DNA of 64,000 nucleotides from Craterostigma plantagineum (GCA_027422505.1 JAPQWV010000002.1:23166501-23230500); one strand, 5' to 3'; positions 1 through 12,176 are shown, counted from the first letter of the stretch. Notes: generated by a model not told the origin, from the sequence alone. Made by a program: numbers and translations.

Positions 1-1051
1 CTAGACATACTTATTTCTATTCTCACCACGCTTCCGCTGCGCACTCTAGGCATACTTGAATAAAATGCACAATACAACGGACACTCGACTTTTTCTTCTT
101 AACTCCTCACGCTTTATCATATCTTAGCACCCGGAAAACAAATGAAGGGTTGAAACGTGTTTTGACCAGAAAATACATAGTCAAAACCAATACTCAAAGC
201 TATTAAGTTTTGAAATTTCTCTAGCCGCCTGAAAATTGAGAGACTCATATACTAGAAAGTTTAGTTGTTTCACAACTTGTACTACCCTAGACAATGATTA
301 AATCAATACTTCTAACTTTGAAATCTATCAGACCCGAATATTTATACTACTAAATTTAAAGATTAGCAAGAATCAAAGTAGTTTAGTCTCCCGTGTCCCT
401 CATAAAAAAAAATTCACTTAGTCCGAAAGTTCCCTATAAAACTTGGGCTTCTACCCGAATTTCGATTGGAAATACCCGAAAATAAAACAAGGTCACATTC
501 AAACATTTAAGATACCCGAATTTCATATCTAGCCGTCAATGCCCGAAATTCAATTGTTTAATACCTGTAAACTTCATAATCTTAACGAGAACAACCTACG
601 CCGAACCTTGTTCATACTAGAAAATCATGAGATTTCTACCCTAATTTATATTACTCAGCTACCCAAATTTTCTTCTATATATCCAACCTGGAATTCATCC
701 TAAAGAGACTCGAAAATCTCTAACCTTAAAATATAATCTACCTGAAATTCCCACTTCTATCCCAAAAATTATACGGTTTATCAAACCCAATTCTCTTCTA
801 GGAAGTTTCGTGTCTTCACATGGTAAATATATGAACAGACACCTTAGCACGCATATAATTCAGACACCAGGATTTTCAAAATATAACTCATGCCTGAATA
901 TTCCACATAAGTCACATAGTTACATCGAAGCATAGTAACACATAATCACATAATCGAATATTGAACTTACAGGCCAAGCTGGTTCTCCAGGCTTTTGAGC
1001 GGCAGTACATGGACAGTCTACAGAATCTATATCCTAAGCTCTGATACCACC
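1..1051 (-). mobile_element. Ty3/gypsy-like LTR element, 5' internal leader (partial, runs off left edge)
   Basis: No credible ORF is present. A primer binding site complementary to initiator Met tRNA lies at 1038-1049 (read on the minus strand), two bases from the LTR edge at 1052. The element therefore reads leftwards and its gag-pol must lie outside the window. Assignment to gypsy rather than copia rests only on the long LTR and its TGTAATACCC-type start, so it is tentative. Confidence 0.55.
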
Positions 1052-3799
1052 TGTGACGACCCTCGTTTTCTAAGTAAGATTAGTGGCGGATTTCCGCAAC
1101 GTAAGCCGCGGAAGGCCCGTCTAATTAAAACTTTTTCCTAAATAATATATATTACTATAAAAGTCGGTCTACATCGTTATCTCTGTACACGGGCCGAAGC
1201 CCCAAAATATCAAAAGAACCAAAAATCTAAAAGCCGCTCCACAGGTCTTCATCCATGTACCGCCCCGCCCTCAAAAGTCCGTGGAGCACCGCCACCAGCC
1301 GCCTCAGTCTTGACGCGCGTCGGCGTCAGACTCAGTACCTACAACACGTAAACACTAAGCGATTTGCCTAGTAGGTGAATAAAAATGCATGTATGCACGT
1401 GAACGCTCATTCCCGATCCCAATATCTTACATGCAATGTTCACTCTTTCTTTTTTCCATAATCCTATTTCAAATCACAAAACACAGGGCCCTAGGTCAGA
1501 CTCGACACCTCGCGCGCCCATAATAATTACATACGGAAGCTTACACTAGCAGCGTTTTGACGATCACGCAACTGCCCTGCTAGGCCGCTCTTCCGTAAGC
1601 GGTAGCCTACGCCGACAGCGTTTTGACGATCACGCAACTGCCCTGTCAGGTCGCTCCCTCCGCTGAAAATATAATCACGACGGTTTTGCACCTCGGGACG
1701 TTCACGCCCGAGTAGACAGATCGATCACGCCTGTCTACCGTCAGGTGTCATACGAGTACCAACCTCGACTCCTCAACGGGTCAACAACAAAAATCACAAA
1801 CATCTCATTCTACCCCGCTCGACAATATCTCAAATCAACCGTCTCAATACGGTGTAAATATCTCACCCCATTGATATGATATGCATATGCCATGCATATA
1901 AACGTGATAACATATGAATTCGTGATTTCACATGAAATATACGGAAAGCACATAAATCACGTAAATCATTGAAGCACATAAAAACACGTAATTTAAATAA
2001 GTGTTTACGCATTGTAGATGAATAATTCACCTACCTGTCCTCCCGATAAAATCAGTCGACAATCCTGGTGAATTTCCTACAGTTCGAATCTCTGAGCACA
2101 AAATATTATTAAATCAGTATATTTATTAAGTCACCTAATTTCGAAATTTCCAAACTCTAAGTCTCGAAACTCTAAAATTTCAAAATCCTAAAAATCACGA
2201 AAACCCTAAAATACCGAAAACCCTAAATTAATGAAAACTCTAAAATCTCGAAAACCCTAAAATATCGAAAACTTGTATTGAAAGCATATGCCGAAAAATT
2301 TTTTTGAGGACTGAAACCTTGTATGGATTATTATACCTATACTGAAAACTTTGTTTGAAACCCTAATACCACGAATACCGCCAATAATAATAATTTACCG
2401 AAAACTTTATAGAGTTGCACATCCTTTAAGCACTCACAATCATTTCCTATATGCAAACATGCAATTACAGAAAACTCTTCTATTGAAAATAATAAATTAC
2501 AATACCGAAAAGAATTCCTCATGTGCCTAGGACTTGTAAAAATCGATAAGTAACGTATGTTATAAACTCTAACACCATCCTGAAAACTTATTTAAGGTAT
2601 AGAAAAACCCTATCATATACACTAAATAAATCAAGTATCGAAAATATCAATAAACCATGAATACTTAGTTATCTTCACGATACCACTCATATGATCACAC
2701 ACATATACTTTAAACAAATGGTAAAAATAGTAAATACCATTGCCGAAAACCTCATGTCCTTGCAAGAAGTTAACACCTTTGATTTATTTCAAGTGTCTAG
2801 GCATATAAGTGCCGATAATATTTTAAACTCTCCAATATGTTCACAGGTCGAAAGCTTCTTAGCACCTTGAGTTTTCTAATCTTGCATAGAATTTTCTTAA
2901 ATCTAAACCTTTAACTTAAAACACAATCTTCTCATGTTTGAAATATTCATATAAAACATGGATAGATCATGTAAAACAACGCCATACAATAAGTTATAAA
3001 AGAATAGCCATGTATTGTAAACAAGAACTTACCTACTCAACTTTTAAACTTTCTTTTTTCCTAGCTTGATTGAAGTTTTCGTTCTTGGTTAAAGTTTCGT
3101 CTCCTTTCAAGTTTTGTTCTTTGTTTCTCATTGATAACTATGTTATAGATATGTATTAGAGGAAATTGATTTGACAATGATGGATGTTTCCCCTTCATAT
3201 TAAGAGATGTGACTTAGTAATTATCCCCTTTGTCGAAAACTTTGATTATTAAGAACTTTCTTTTCTAGTTTTCATTATTTCTAGTCTTATAGATGAATTC
3301 CTTCATACACACATATCATTATATATATACACGTATGTACTTTACTCATTACCTTAAGGTTAAGGATCTAGTCATACTTGACAATAACCTATAAAGCCAC
3401 CACGTGTACCTTTTATCTTTACATGGGTCAGTGTGATTTTTATATATATTCATGTGTATAGGTGGACATACATATCTATGTAAGGGCCATGAAAACTCTT
3501 TTTAGCACACCTAGCTCAAACGCTTTGGTTGAAAGATGGGCTATCGAAAACTTTTGATAAGAGAGTGATGAAAGCTTTCTGTTAATGTATCAAAAACTTT
3601 GGTCTACGAAAATTTTGGATTTCAACACTATTCCCACGAAAACTTTAGTCACTACTTAAGAATAATTTTTCTACCTATTATTTGAAAATTATTTATACTT
3701 CGAAAGCTTATATTTTCTTTATCAACATTTCTAAGTTGCATAATTATTCCGCTAATTACACCATAATCCCATATTAAATTTTTACGGGTATTACACAGT
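1052..3799 (-). repeat. 5' LTR (2.75 kb) of the gypsy-like element
   Basis: Read on the minus strand it starts TGTGTAATACCC at 3799 and ends GTCGTCACA at 1052, giving TGTG...CACA ends, followed by a PBS. It interrupts a copia gag at 3800. The expected 5-bp target duplication would be GTTAT (3800-3804), whose partner lies outside the window. It contains two identical 30-bp units at 1550-1579 and 1616-1645, and a patch of CCCTAAA-like units near 2150-2280. No gene is seen inside. Confidence 0.7.
1550..1645. repeat. Two identical 30-bp direct units, 66 bp apart, inside the LTR
   Basis: Units at 1550-1579 and 1616-1645 begin CAGCGTTTTGACGATCACGC. They lie in the GC-richer middle of the gypsy-like LTR and probably reflect a local duplication. 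Confidence 0.8.
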
Positions 3800-3803
3800 T
3801 ATC

Positions 3804-4325
3804 TCAGTATTTTCTCACTTGTTCACTGTCGGGAACCTTCTTGCCGAGAGAGAACATTTGGTTGATGATTCCCATGAATCTGGCGTACATCTGGCTTATA
3901 TTTTCGTCAGATTCCATTGAGAACAGTTCATACTGATGAGTGAGTTGAGCGAGTCTTTCTTGCACAACTCGTTGGGTTCCTTCGTGAGTGACTTGGAGCA
4001 TATCCCACATGGCCTTCGCTGATGAGCAGGAACTAACCCGAATGTATTCTTCCCGTGTGAGTGCGCATGTGAGCATGTTTTTCGCCTTTGCGTTTTGCGT
4101 GATTCCCCTTTTGTCATCAGCAGTGTAATCTTTAGTATCCTTTGGAGTTCCATCGGATTTCGCAGCTGTGTACGGTCCGTTGATGATTGTCTCCCAAAGC
4201 TCGTAATCGACAGCGATCAAAAATTCGATCATACGATTCTTCCATACCGCGTAGTTCCTACCGTCGAAGAGAGGAGGCCTGGAGTGGGATTGACCCTCTG
4301 CAAAAATATTACTCGAAAAAACCAT
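3804..4325 (-). pseudogene. Copia gag polyprotein fragment (UBN2/DUF4219 type), interrupted
   Basis: The 173-residue frame starts at 4325, close to the PBS of a copia element. It shows the gag features of the SIRE/Tnt1-like group: FDGRNYAVWKNRM near the N terminus, then LWETI, an AKAMWDML helix and a MYARFMGIINQM segment. The frame stops at the edge of the gypsy-like LTR. The last codons before the insertion are already out of register with what this family normally encodes, so a small frame change preceded or accompanied the interruption. It encodes only the N-terminal part of a capsid-like protein and cannot be functional. Confidence 0.85.
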
Positions 4326-4368
4326 TAGATCTTAACTCAGGCGTGTTAGGCCTTTCGTTGAGTAACCT

Positions 4369-4380
4369 GCTCTGATACCA
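4369..4380 (-). other. Primer binding site, initiator Met tRNA type
   Basis: GCTCTGATACCA on the plus strand is TGGTATCAGAGC on the minus strand, the standard plant retrotransposon PBS. It is two bases from the LTR beginning at 4383 and just upstream (minus strand) of the gag frame. Confidence 0.85.
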
Positions 4381-4382
4381 AA

Positions 4383-5951
4383 TGAAGTGTAAAATATGCC
4401 TAAGAGGGGGGGTGAATTAGGCTTTAAAAAGTTTTGGCTTTTTCTCCTTTGAAAACTACTTTTCTTTAAGAAGATATTGTAGAGCACGTTATTCCCTAGA
4501 GAACAGTAAGATTGTCTATGTTATCTCCCTAACCCTGTTTACAAAATATCACGTTAGTCTTATCTCTCCCTGAAAAGGAGGTGATCCAGCCGCACCTTCC
4601 AGTACGACTACCTTGTTACGACTTCACTCCAGTCTCAGGAATCCTTTAAAGGATATCACCTAGTTATTTGCCAACGTTCCGGGTTTGTCTCACAGAAAAA
4701 GGAAATAGCAGAAAGTAAAGTGAGACGGAATTTTTATACAGGTTATATCCCCAACAGGGGTTTAATCCTATCCTTGGGGTGTGATCTCCCCAAGAGTTCC
4801 AATCAATAACTAGGTATTACCGGTTACACTATGATTGACCCGTACACAACCGAAGCACTATGGACACTAGACCTCGCTCTAGGCTGACGCACGCCAAGTT
4901 TCGATCCACGCCGTTTACCCAGGAAACCTATTCCTCGGCTGGATGCAGCTTGCTACCGAAGGGCCACCGAATCCACAAAATTCGTCCCTCCACGTGCGTA
5001 AGACTCCACTCGTGCTCCTTTGTGCGTTCAACGTGCCCGCAGACACAACAAGTCCGAAGACAAGGTTTTTGGGTTTGGAGTTTCTAAGGATCGCTCAAAG
5101 AGTACAGATTCGCAAATGAAAGCTCAATCACAAACTACGAATGAAACGCAAAGTTAGCTCAAGTCGTCTAAGGAATTCGATAGCTTGTGTGTTCGTTGTG
5201 TGTACCCTTCGCGTGAAGTGTTTGTCTTCTATATAGGCCACGAATCGTTTCTCCACTTCACAAGGAAAGTTAAGCACGAAAAATATGCTAGAGACAGCTC
5301 AATTAACACGTGCATTAACTCAAGAAATCATGCCAAGAATAAACCAATTAAACTCAACGGTCAACATGAATTCTTACCATAAATACCACAGATTTGCTTT
5401 CATTCCAGGGTAATCTCATCCGTTAGTCAGCACATTCCATATATAGAAACAATCAGCATATTACACACATAATCAGAATATCTTTTCCATATATAGCTTA
5501 ATCATATCCGGGTGATCACAGTGATATTCTTTCCGAAAATAACCCAATCTCGTGTACAGCTCATATATCACTTAACACAATATATCTTCCATATATAGTT
5601 GCTCATATCAGCGTGATCTCGGACGATATTCATTCCTTATATAACTCAATCATGCGTACAGTCCACATACCACTTATCAGAACATATTTTCCATATGTAG
5701 CACACAGTGATATTCCATCCAAACGAGAACGTTCAAAACCAGGTGATCACATCAATATTCCAGTTAAGCATAAGATCACTCAAATTCGATTCTTAACATT
5801 TAAGCCATATTCAAGCGCTTAATCGAATATTTTCACATACTTAAACATCACATAACATGCATATCGAGTTTTCTAATTTGTACCCCCCAATTTACATAAT
5901 TACTTGGAATAATCAAAACTCTCATAACCGTTTGGACCAAAAAGGTCTACA
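4383..5951 (-). repeat. LTR of SIRE/Maximus-type copia element (1,569 bp)
   Basis: Read on the minus strand it starts TGTAGACC (5951) and ends TACACTTCA (4383). On its 3' side lies a PBS and gag. On its 5' side lies a purine-rich tract of the kind that precedes SIRE-type 3' LTRs (CATCATCAAAAATGAGGAGA, 5952-5971). It is thus flanked on both sides by internal element sequence, which indicates a head-to-tail pair sharing one LTR. It contains a plastid 16S rRNA piece (4564-4634). Confidence 0.7.
4564..4634 (-). other. 71-bp fragment of plastid 16S rRNA 3' end plus a few bases of downstream spacer
   Basis: On the minus strand this reads GAAGTCGTAACAAGGTAG, then GGCTGGATCACCTCCTTT, then CAGGGAGAG. 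This is the invariant 3' end of 16S rRNA including the anti-Shine-Dalgarno bases, followed by what I recall as the start of the plastid 16S-trnI spacer. It matches my recollection of plastid sequence with about one mismatch. It lies in the middle of a copia LTR. Only the last 60 or so bases of the 1.5-kb gene are present, so it is a captured or inserted plastid piece, not an rRNA gene. Confidence 0.85.
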
Positions 5952-6790
5952 ATCTCCTCATTTTTGATGATGACAAGTAATTAATGCCTATCTTAAGCAT
6001 GTGAGTACACTCGATATGAAGCTATTTACGCACGTAGCATGTTTAAGCATCAAAGCATGTGACATATGATCAGAGCAAATAAATTTATCAAATTTCATAG
6101 CATGCTCCCCCTGTCTAATTGCCAATAAACCTGTGTAAAGCACAGTCGCAAAGATTTAGCAATTATCAGGTTATATCATATGGAACACCTTTAGTTACCA
6201 TGGAATATCTCAAGTTGTCACATTAGTTTGATCCCCCTGCCTATGTGTGGAATTCCTTAATCCTTAGCAAAAAATACCAACTCAAGCACAAAGAGGATTA
6301 AAGCATAAGCATATAAAAGCAAGCCGAATAATATTATAACATTTAAGAAACATAAGGGCCACAAGTAACCGACCCGACACTTACTTACGATCTAAGGCAT
6401 TAATTGCTTATACTTCTCCCCCTTCAACATCAAAAAGAAGGGACTCAAAAAAACTCCACCAACATACCTAAACCTCTAATCAACCTCGACCCGCAAACGC
6501 AAAAGACCAGGGAAAGAAGAAAACAACCTAGGGCTAATCATATAAGAGCTAGGGAATTACTAAGGAATCAGGATCTAAGGGCTGGAGTCGCTATCGGATG
6601 AGGCAGACAAGGATTCAGCGACATTCAAAACCGCGGAGATCTCCTTCAGATATTTTTTAACCCTCTTGAAGTTCCATGAGATCTCTTTGAACTTTTTTCG
6701 ATTCTCGTCCTTAAGACCCTTGATGCTTCTTTTCAGATCTGCAATCGTCCCATGCATAGAGATCAGATTCATCACTGTGTGCATTGTCTT
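5952..6790 (-). mobile_element. 3' internal region of a second SIRE-type copia copy
   Basis: This lies upstream (minus strand) of the shared LTR and starts with the polypurine-like tract. It holds CCCCCTG-type tracts (near 6110 and 6233) and a 69-residue minus-strand frame at 6575-6784. That frame is charged and helix-rich (LKRSIKGLKDENRKKFKEI) and ends in a Ser/Asp tail, which resembles the coiled-coil C-terminal part of the extra ORF found after pol in SIRE elements. No pol is present. The right boundary is unclear. Confidence 0.45.
6575..6784 (-). pseudogene. Coiled-coil ORF remnant, possibly the SIRE extra ORF C terminus
   Basis: A 69-residue frame rich in Lys/Glu with heptad-like spacing through about residues 14-55, then the acidic-serine end SASSDSDSSP. 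No catalytic domain is visible. Its position just before the 3' LTR fits the additional ORF of SIRE/Maximus elements. It is too short for firm assignment and could be a chance frame. Confidence 0.35.
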
Positions 6791-6949
6791 GTTTTATACA
6801 AAAAGCCGCCAGTTCAAGGCATCACGTTCACTGAGCGACGAGTAAATCCGATAGTATTTCAATATGGAATGTTCAAAGCCGCAAGCTACCTATCCCGATG
6901 CAGTGATGGGTCGTCTGGACTTTCTTGTCAGAGTCAGCATGCATAGCAT

Positions 6950-7817
6950 TTGCATTAATTTTCATTCATGTGGGGGATTATTGGGTTTTAAGCCCAAATT
7001 AGCCTTGGGCCCAAGTGTGGGTAATTAATCCACTAAGAGAAGAGCTGAAATGATTTTACTAAATCGAGAAGACGTTGGTCGCCGAAATGAGAAATCGTTG
7101 AAAAATCAAGAATCTACGTTTCGAGACGAATCTAACAAATATAAATTTGCTCAAAACCGATATCGGGTGAATGGGAAATTAATTAGTAAAGCCAGCCCAA
7201 ACAAAATAAAAAATAAAAATAAATGAAAAATAAAAAAATAATAAAAAATTAAAAATGATGACGTGGCGGATGATGGTCACTGACACGTGGACTGACATGG
7301 CGCTGGTTTGGCGCCTACCGGGCGTGGTGATGTGGCTGGCTGAAGAGATATTGGGTATCAGTCCAAGAGTTATGACTATTTCCATATTCGCCCCTTGCCA
7401 AATGTTTTGCCTATTTGCAATTTTAGCCCAGTCAAAGGAGGTCAACTGAAAAGTTATGACTTTTTGCGAATTGATCCCTGCAGCTTTTCAGAAACTATTA
7501 ATAGGTCCCCTGGCGGAATGTAAATTTATTCAATTCACTCCAGCATTTTTGAATAAGTTGACAGCACCTCATCTCCCTTAGTAATAATAAAGCAAGAAAG
7601 GCTCGAGTCTTTAGTAGATTAGCCCAATAATTTCGTTACGGTGTGCGACGTTTCGAAATTCCTGAAGTCGTTGTATCTTCGGGACGTATTGCGTCGACTC
7701 GAGGCACTGAAATACGGGGCAATAACGTCTTACGGAAAGCGTATGACGTACGTACCTCGACTTTGACGCCCAACACCGGAACCAACAAAATCTTTGGAAA
7801 TTCAGGTTGGTTGCATA
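6950..7817 (+). mobile_element. Probable solo or 3' LTR remnant, plus strand
   Basis: A purine tract (GTGGGGGATTAT at about 6970-6981) is followed by TGGGTTTTAAGCCCA, the usual PPT/LTR junction of plant LTR elements. The next 800 bp are noncoding with an A-rich stretch (about 7195-7256). No second LTR or PBS is visible, so the right edge is undetermined. A hAT MITE interrupts it at 7818, and the sequence right of that MITE may continue the same LTR. Confidence 0.35.
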
Positions 7818-8268
7818 TAGTACCATCAATTGGGCTTGCGCCCGCTGGCGGGACGGGCTGCCATTTCTCAGGCTCGCCAGGAGGCGGGCCGCGGGCTTTG
7901 CCTGACGGGCCTAGTGGACCGCTGTAGGCCCCCCAGGAATTGCAATAGGATAATTTTATTAAATATCGATATATAAATAAATTATATAGGTAAGTATTTT
8001 TTAGCTCCGGTTTTTAATTTACTCAAGTTTAATAAAATAAATAAATTATTATTACGAGATTATATTTAATTATAATCAATTTCGATCTTAACTATTTAAT
8101 TTTTATTGTCTTATATATTTTTTTGAATTTTTTGTTTTTTTGAATTTTCTATTTTTTCTAGATTCGGGCGGGCCAAGCCCGCTGCCCTCCTATAGGGTGG
8201 CCCCGCCTAAGGCGGGCTTTGGCGTTCTACGGGCCGGCAGGCCCCAGAAGCCCATTTGGACAACTCTA
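7818..8268. mobile_element. hAT-type MITE, GC-rich ends (451 bp)
   Basis: The left end is TAGTACCATCAATTGGGC and the right end, inverted, is TAGAGTTGTCCAAATGGGC. Both lead into GC-rich CCCGCC/GGGCGG arms around an AT-rich core with no ORF. It is flanked by an 8-bp near-perfect duplication, GTTGCATA (7810-7817) and GTTGGATA (8269-8276), the size made by hAT transposases. A related element lies at 41236. Confidence 0.75.
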
Positions 8269-8276
8269 GTTGGATA

Positions 8277-10013
8277 CATGTCCGAGGGCCCACGGATATA
8301 TGTAAGAAATAAAGTAATCTATACTGTCGCAAAATATTTTGAGTTCTATGCCCGTTCCCCATAATATCGCGTACTTATTTGACTCTTTGAGTTTGGCCAG
8401 AATTCATAATTTATGTTGTTCATGCAGAGCCATATACATAGGAGTAAAATTTTATTTACTCTATTTGACAATCGAAAATCTCGATATAAACTAAGGCGAT
8501 ATGTGCAAATAGCGACGACATTGCATGATTTATTTTTTAATTAGTTATTATCAAACTAAACTGTTGTTTTTAATACTCTCACATCAAGGAGTGATATCTC
8601 ATCCTTCAGAAGATTATAGTTTGGAAATGATTCTCAACTAAACAATTCGATAACATCTTGCACACATACCCATGATTAAATCACTCACCTAATTCCCGAG
8701 AAATAAATTAAAATAAATCACTCTTCTTAATTAGATGATCAATATGTGTCATCTGATATGTTCTAAACGAGTGTCAAAAACTAAAATAGGGCTTCTACTG
8801 CGTCGAATTGCATGGGTTTACACTGACTATTATAATTGGATTTACAAGTATAATTGATTAAAAAAAACTTACAGATTACACCCGTTTTATAATTGAACTC
8901 AAACATGAATAATGAAGTTTAAGCCATGCAATAGTTAAATTGTAGTAAGTGGAAACAGAAACTCTTTTTAGTAATTAATAAGCCGTTCAAGGCCAAGGAC
9001 GACGTCCCTAAATGATCCTTCAACCATCTCCATATGAAGGTGAAGTTTTGGAAACGTAGATATGCTAGGATTAGTTGTATATATAGGATGATAATGAGTA
9101 GCTCGACCCGCAACAATGATTCACAGTACATACTATATACACACATTGCATATATAGATAGAGTTGGAACACATGGTAAAAGAAGTTAAGACCTTTGATG
9201 ATTACCAGAAAAAAAAAAGTAAAAGAAAAAGGGAGAGGCATGTAATAATTAAGCTTGTAGCAAATGATTATTGAAGCAGAAGGGGAAATATTTCGATCAT
9301 GAAATAGAAAAAATCTTTACCTATATGGAGATGAGGGAGACAAATTACTTTAAAAAGAAACCAAAACACCATAAAGATCGCATCATTTTAATCAGTTGTA
9401 CTTATAAAAATAACAAAAAACACATTTGTTCAATTTGCGAAAGAACACTACATCGATGACTAGATCTAAACAAATCTTGTGTAGATCGAGTATTAAATAC
9501 AAGACACCGACAAAGATCTTATGCTTACAGATACAACATCACAGTCTCACACACATACCAAGACAATATTACACATTGATAATAACCTGATGGAAAACTT
9601 CATAAAGAAAACCCTAATACCGTTTAGATCTATAGTAATATCTTTCTTTTTTTCTCAAAATCTCGAAAGTAGAGATAAGACGACAGAACTCAAAAAGTTA
9701 CAACCTTGATCTAGTAAAAGAGATCGGACCGTGATGCTTGATTCCCCTTGTAAGGAAAAAAAGAAAGTTTTTGAGATCAACTCTTCGAAGTAAAGAGTTA
9801 AAAGCGCCTTTCTTCTTCTTACTTCACTAAAACTTGAAGTCTATCTGCCTTCTTTCTTGGCACAGCTTCAAATCTGTGAACGCTTTTGTTCTCTTTCTTC
9901 ATCGTCTTATTGTGGGCGTAATTATTAGTGCTAAGACCACAAGGTGGAGAGAACATGATGACTTTGTGAAAGAGTTATGATTGCTCTTCGGTTCTTGCGC
10001 TGAATAAGGTATA

Positions 10014-10056
<43 letters not shown>

Positions 10057-10329
10057 TAAGTATATTATATTAAAAGAAAAACAAAGCCCTTGCAATGTTT
10101 TCCGGGCTGTCTTTTCTTTTTCCTTTTTTTTTTCTAAGTAGATTAAATTGGGTTTTGTTGACAGACTTTCGCATGTTGATTGATCTCTTTTGTGTGTTCC
10201 TACTTCTGATGACTGTGAGAGAGCGACACTGCATCAGAAAGAATTATTGTTGTTTGCATTGATGAGGGCCAGCGGAAATATATGAAGTTTTTCATTCTAT
10301 ATATTATATTTTAATTCTCTTAAAGTTGT
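8277..10329. other. Intergenic, no gene recognised
   Basis: AT-rich DNA with only short, uncharacteristic frames. A (TA)n microsatellite occupies about 10010-10053. No promoter, RNA gene or transposon end could be supported. The first 100-150 bases may still belong to the LTR-like sequence interrupted by the MITE. Confidence 0.5.
10010..10053. repeat. (TA)n microsatellite
   Basis: About 44 bp of uninterrupted alternating TA. Confidence 0.95.
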
Positions 10330-11960
10330 TTTTTTTTAATAAAAATGACCATAAAATTCAAACGAGGTCGGAAGATAACAAAGTCGCTAAAGCTTGCGAA
10401 GGTGGGGAACGACCCTCGCCACTGCAACCTAAGACTTTAGCAAGGTAGTGGGCAGCACCGTTACCACCACGTTTAACAAAAGAAAATGAAATGGAATGAA
10501 ACATATCAGTAAGGGCTAAGTAGTCGTGCAAGATTGCACCAGAATTCCATGAGATGGATGAATTTGACGCAAGGTTCTTAATGACTGAGAGGCAATCTCC
10601 TTCAAAGATGGTGAAGCGTCAGTTGTTTCCAAGGGCAAATTGCAAGGCCGAAATGACTGATCGTGCCTCAATAACCTCCGGTAAAAAAGAACCATGAAAG
10701 AATCTCGTGAGCCAACCGCAACATGCACCAGAGTCGTCGCGAGCAATAATGCCAATAGATGCCCCGCCGCGTTGGGGATGTAGAGCTCCGTCAAAGTTGA
10801 TTTTGACAAATCCTGAGCGGGGACATTGCCAGTGCGACGGGTGAGTCGTAGCACCAAGATCGCCGTTAGAGAGCGGCCTATCAAAAGATGCAATATCAGT
10901 TGCCCTCTTAACTGATATAAGAGGTGGGGTGTCTTCGTGCTTCATCACCCAAGAGTTCCTAGAAAGCCAAATAGCCCATAAGAAATTGAGGAACTCATCG
11001 AAAAGATTCTTGCCTAGGACTTCAAAAACTTTGCGCAACCAAAATTCAACAGAGATGACCCACAGTTTTTCAAAGCCCGAAAGAGAAGCTAGAGGCTTTC
11101 CAAATTTGGCGTGAGTAAGGACAAGAGATAAAAGCCTGCTTGGTTTCTTCAAATGGTGAGCTGCAACGGCTACCGTGAGGGCTGGGTATACACTTTCTGG
11201 CCGCAAGATTTGTTGCTGTTGGGAGAGCATCGCGACAAAGACGCCAAGCAAAGATTTTCACCTTCGGAATGATGCTAGAGTTCCATAAGAATTTCCAGCA
11301 TTGTGGGGAGCTCGTGCTAGCAGAGGATCCCGAGGCAATCTGCTGAGCAAGTTGATAGGCGGTTTTGACGGAGAATGTGCCATCCTTCGGGAAGTGCCAA
11401 ATGAGCTTGTCGTCGTTCAGCGACGAACTAAGTGGGGTACCCAAGATAAGTTCCGCATCACAGAGAAGGAAGATGGAGCGAATCAAAGGTTCGTTCCAAG
11501 CACCGGTAGCCTGCATGCGAATGTTTGAAACTGTCCAGTTGCTTAGATCTTGTCGGATCGGTGTTATTGGCTTAAAGGAGGAGGTTCGGTTCAGCCATGG
11601 ATCGTTCCAGAGGTTTATGCTCGTTTCCGCTCGTGGTTGCCATCGGACGCCGGAGTCAATCATCGGTTTAGCCGCCATAATGCTGCGCCGGGTCATTGAG
11701 GGAGCCGACCCCAGCTTAGCCTGAGAAAAGGACACGTCTGGAAGTATCGCACCTTGAGAATCCTGGCCAAAGGGCTGTCTGGTCGAGACAAAATTCGCCA
11801 CCCTTGCTTAGCAAGGAGCGCCAGGTTGAAGAGATGAAAATCTTTGAATCCCATGCCTCCTGAGCTCTTTGGTCTTGTAAGTTTGTGCCAAGCTAACCAG
11901 TGGGCCTGTCGGAATCCCATGCCTCCACCAAAACTTCGCTATACGCTTACGAATGTCATG
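10330..11960 (-). mobile_element. 5'-truncated LINE (L1-like) remnant
   Basis: In minus-strand order there are three blocks. First is the C-terminal part of a LINE reverse transcriptase (11693-11920; WLAWHKLTRPKSSGGMGFKD and LLAKQGWRIL motifs). Second is a zf-RVT region (11070-11801; FSVKTAYQLA, PKVKIFAWRLCRDALPT). Third is an RNase H-like domain (10619-11251; KINFDGALHPQRGGASIGII with its Asp, and EVIEARSVISALQFA with its Glu). The blocks are in different frames, so it is broken. The 3' end runs into an A-tract (T-run at about 10329-10338 on the plus strand), as expected for a poly-A tail. The endonuclease and most of the RT are missing. I could not identify a convincing target-site duplication. 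Confidence 0.8.
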
Positions 11961-12176
11961 AAATGACATGCTTCGGTAGCAAAAAACAAGTCATTGCATA
12001 AGTTGAAGACCCCTTGTTGGATTGAAGCTTAGGTTAGCTAGCTAGGGTTCTCATTCTTGAATTTGACTTTATGTAAAGTGAAGTGAAATTTTTAATTTGG
12101 AGGAGACTCATTGCCTCTTATTTAAGGAAGAAATGCAGCGCTTTGAATTTCACAAAATATGATCTCCTACGTAATA

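Noticed and set aside
1550..1645. CRISPR-like repeat-spacer pattern
   Set aside because: Only two units within a plant LTR; CRISPR arrays do not occur in plant nuclear genomes.
2150..2280. Interstitial telomere (CCCTAAA)n
   Set aside because: The units are irregular and interleaved with CGAAAA words; it is LTR sequence, not a telomere array.
4564..4634. Functional 16S rRNA gene
   Set aside because: Only the last approximately 60 bases of a 1.5-kb gene are present, inside an LTR; it is a fragment.
7643..7927. 94-codon plus-strand frame
   Set aside because: It crosses the LTR-like region into the MITE left arm and shows no protein family features.
9180..9960. Possible microRNA or lncRNA locus upstream of the TA repeat
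   Set aside because: I found no conserved miRNA or stable precursor-like inverted repeat by eye.
10516..11920. Host RNase H-like gene
   Set aside because: Domain order, frame breaks and poly-A end show a truncated LINE.
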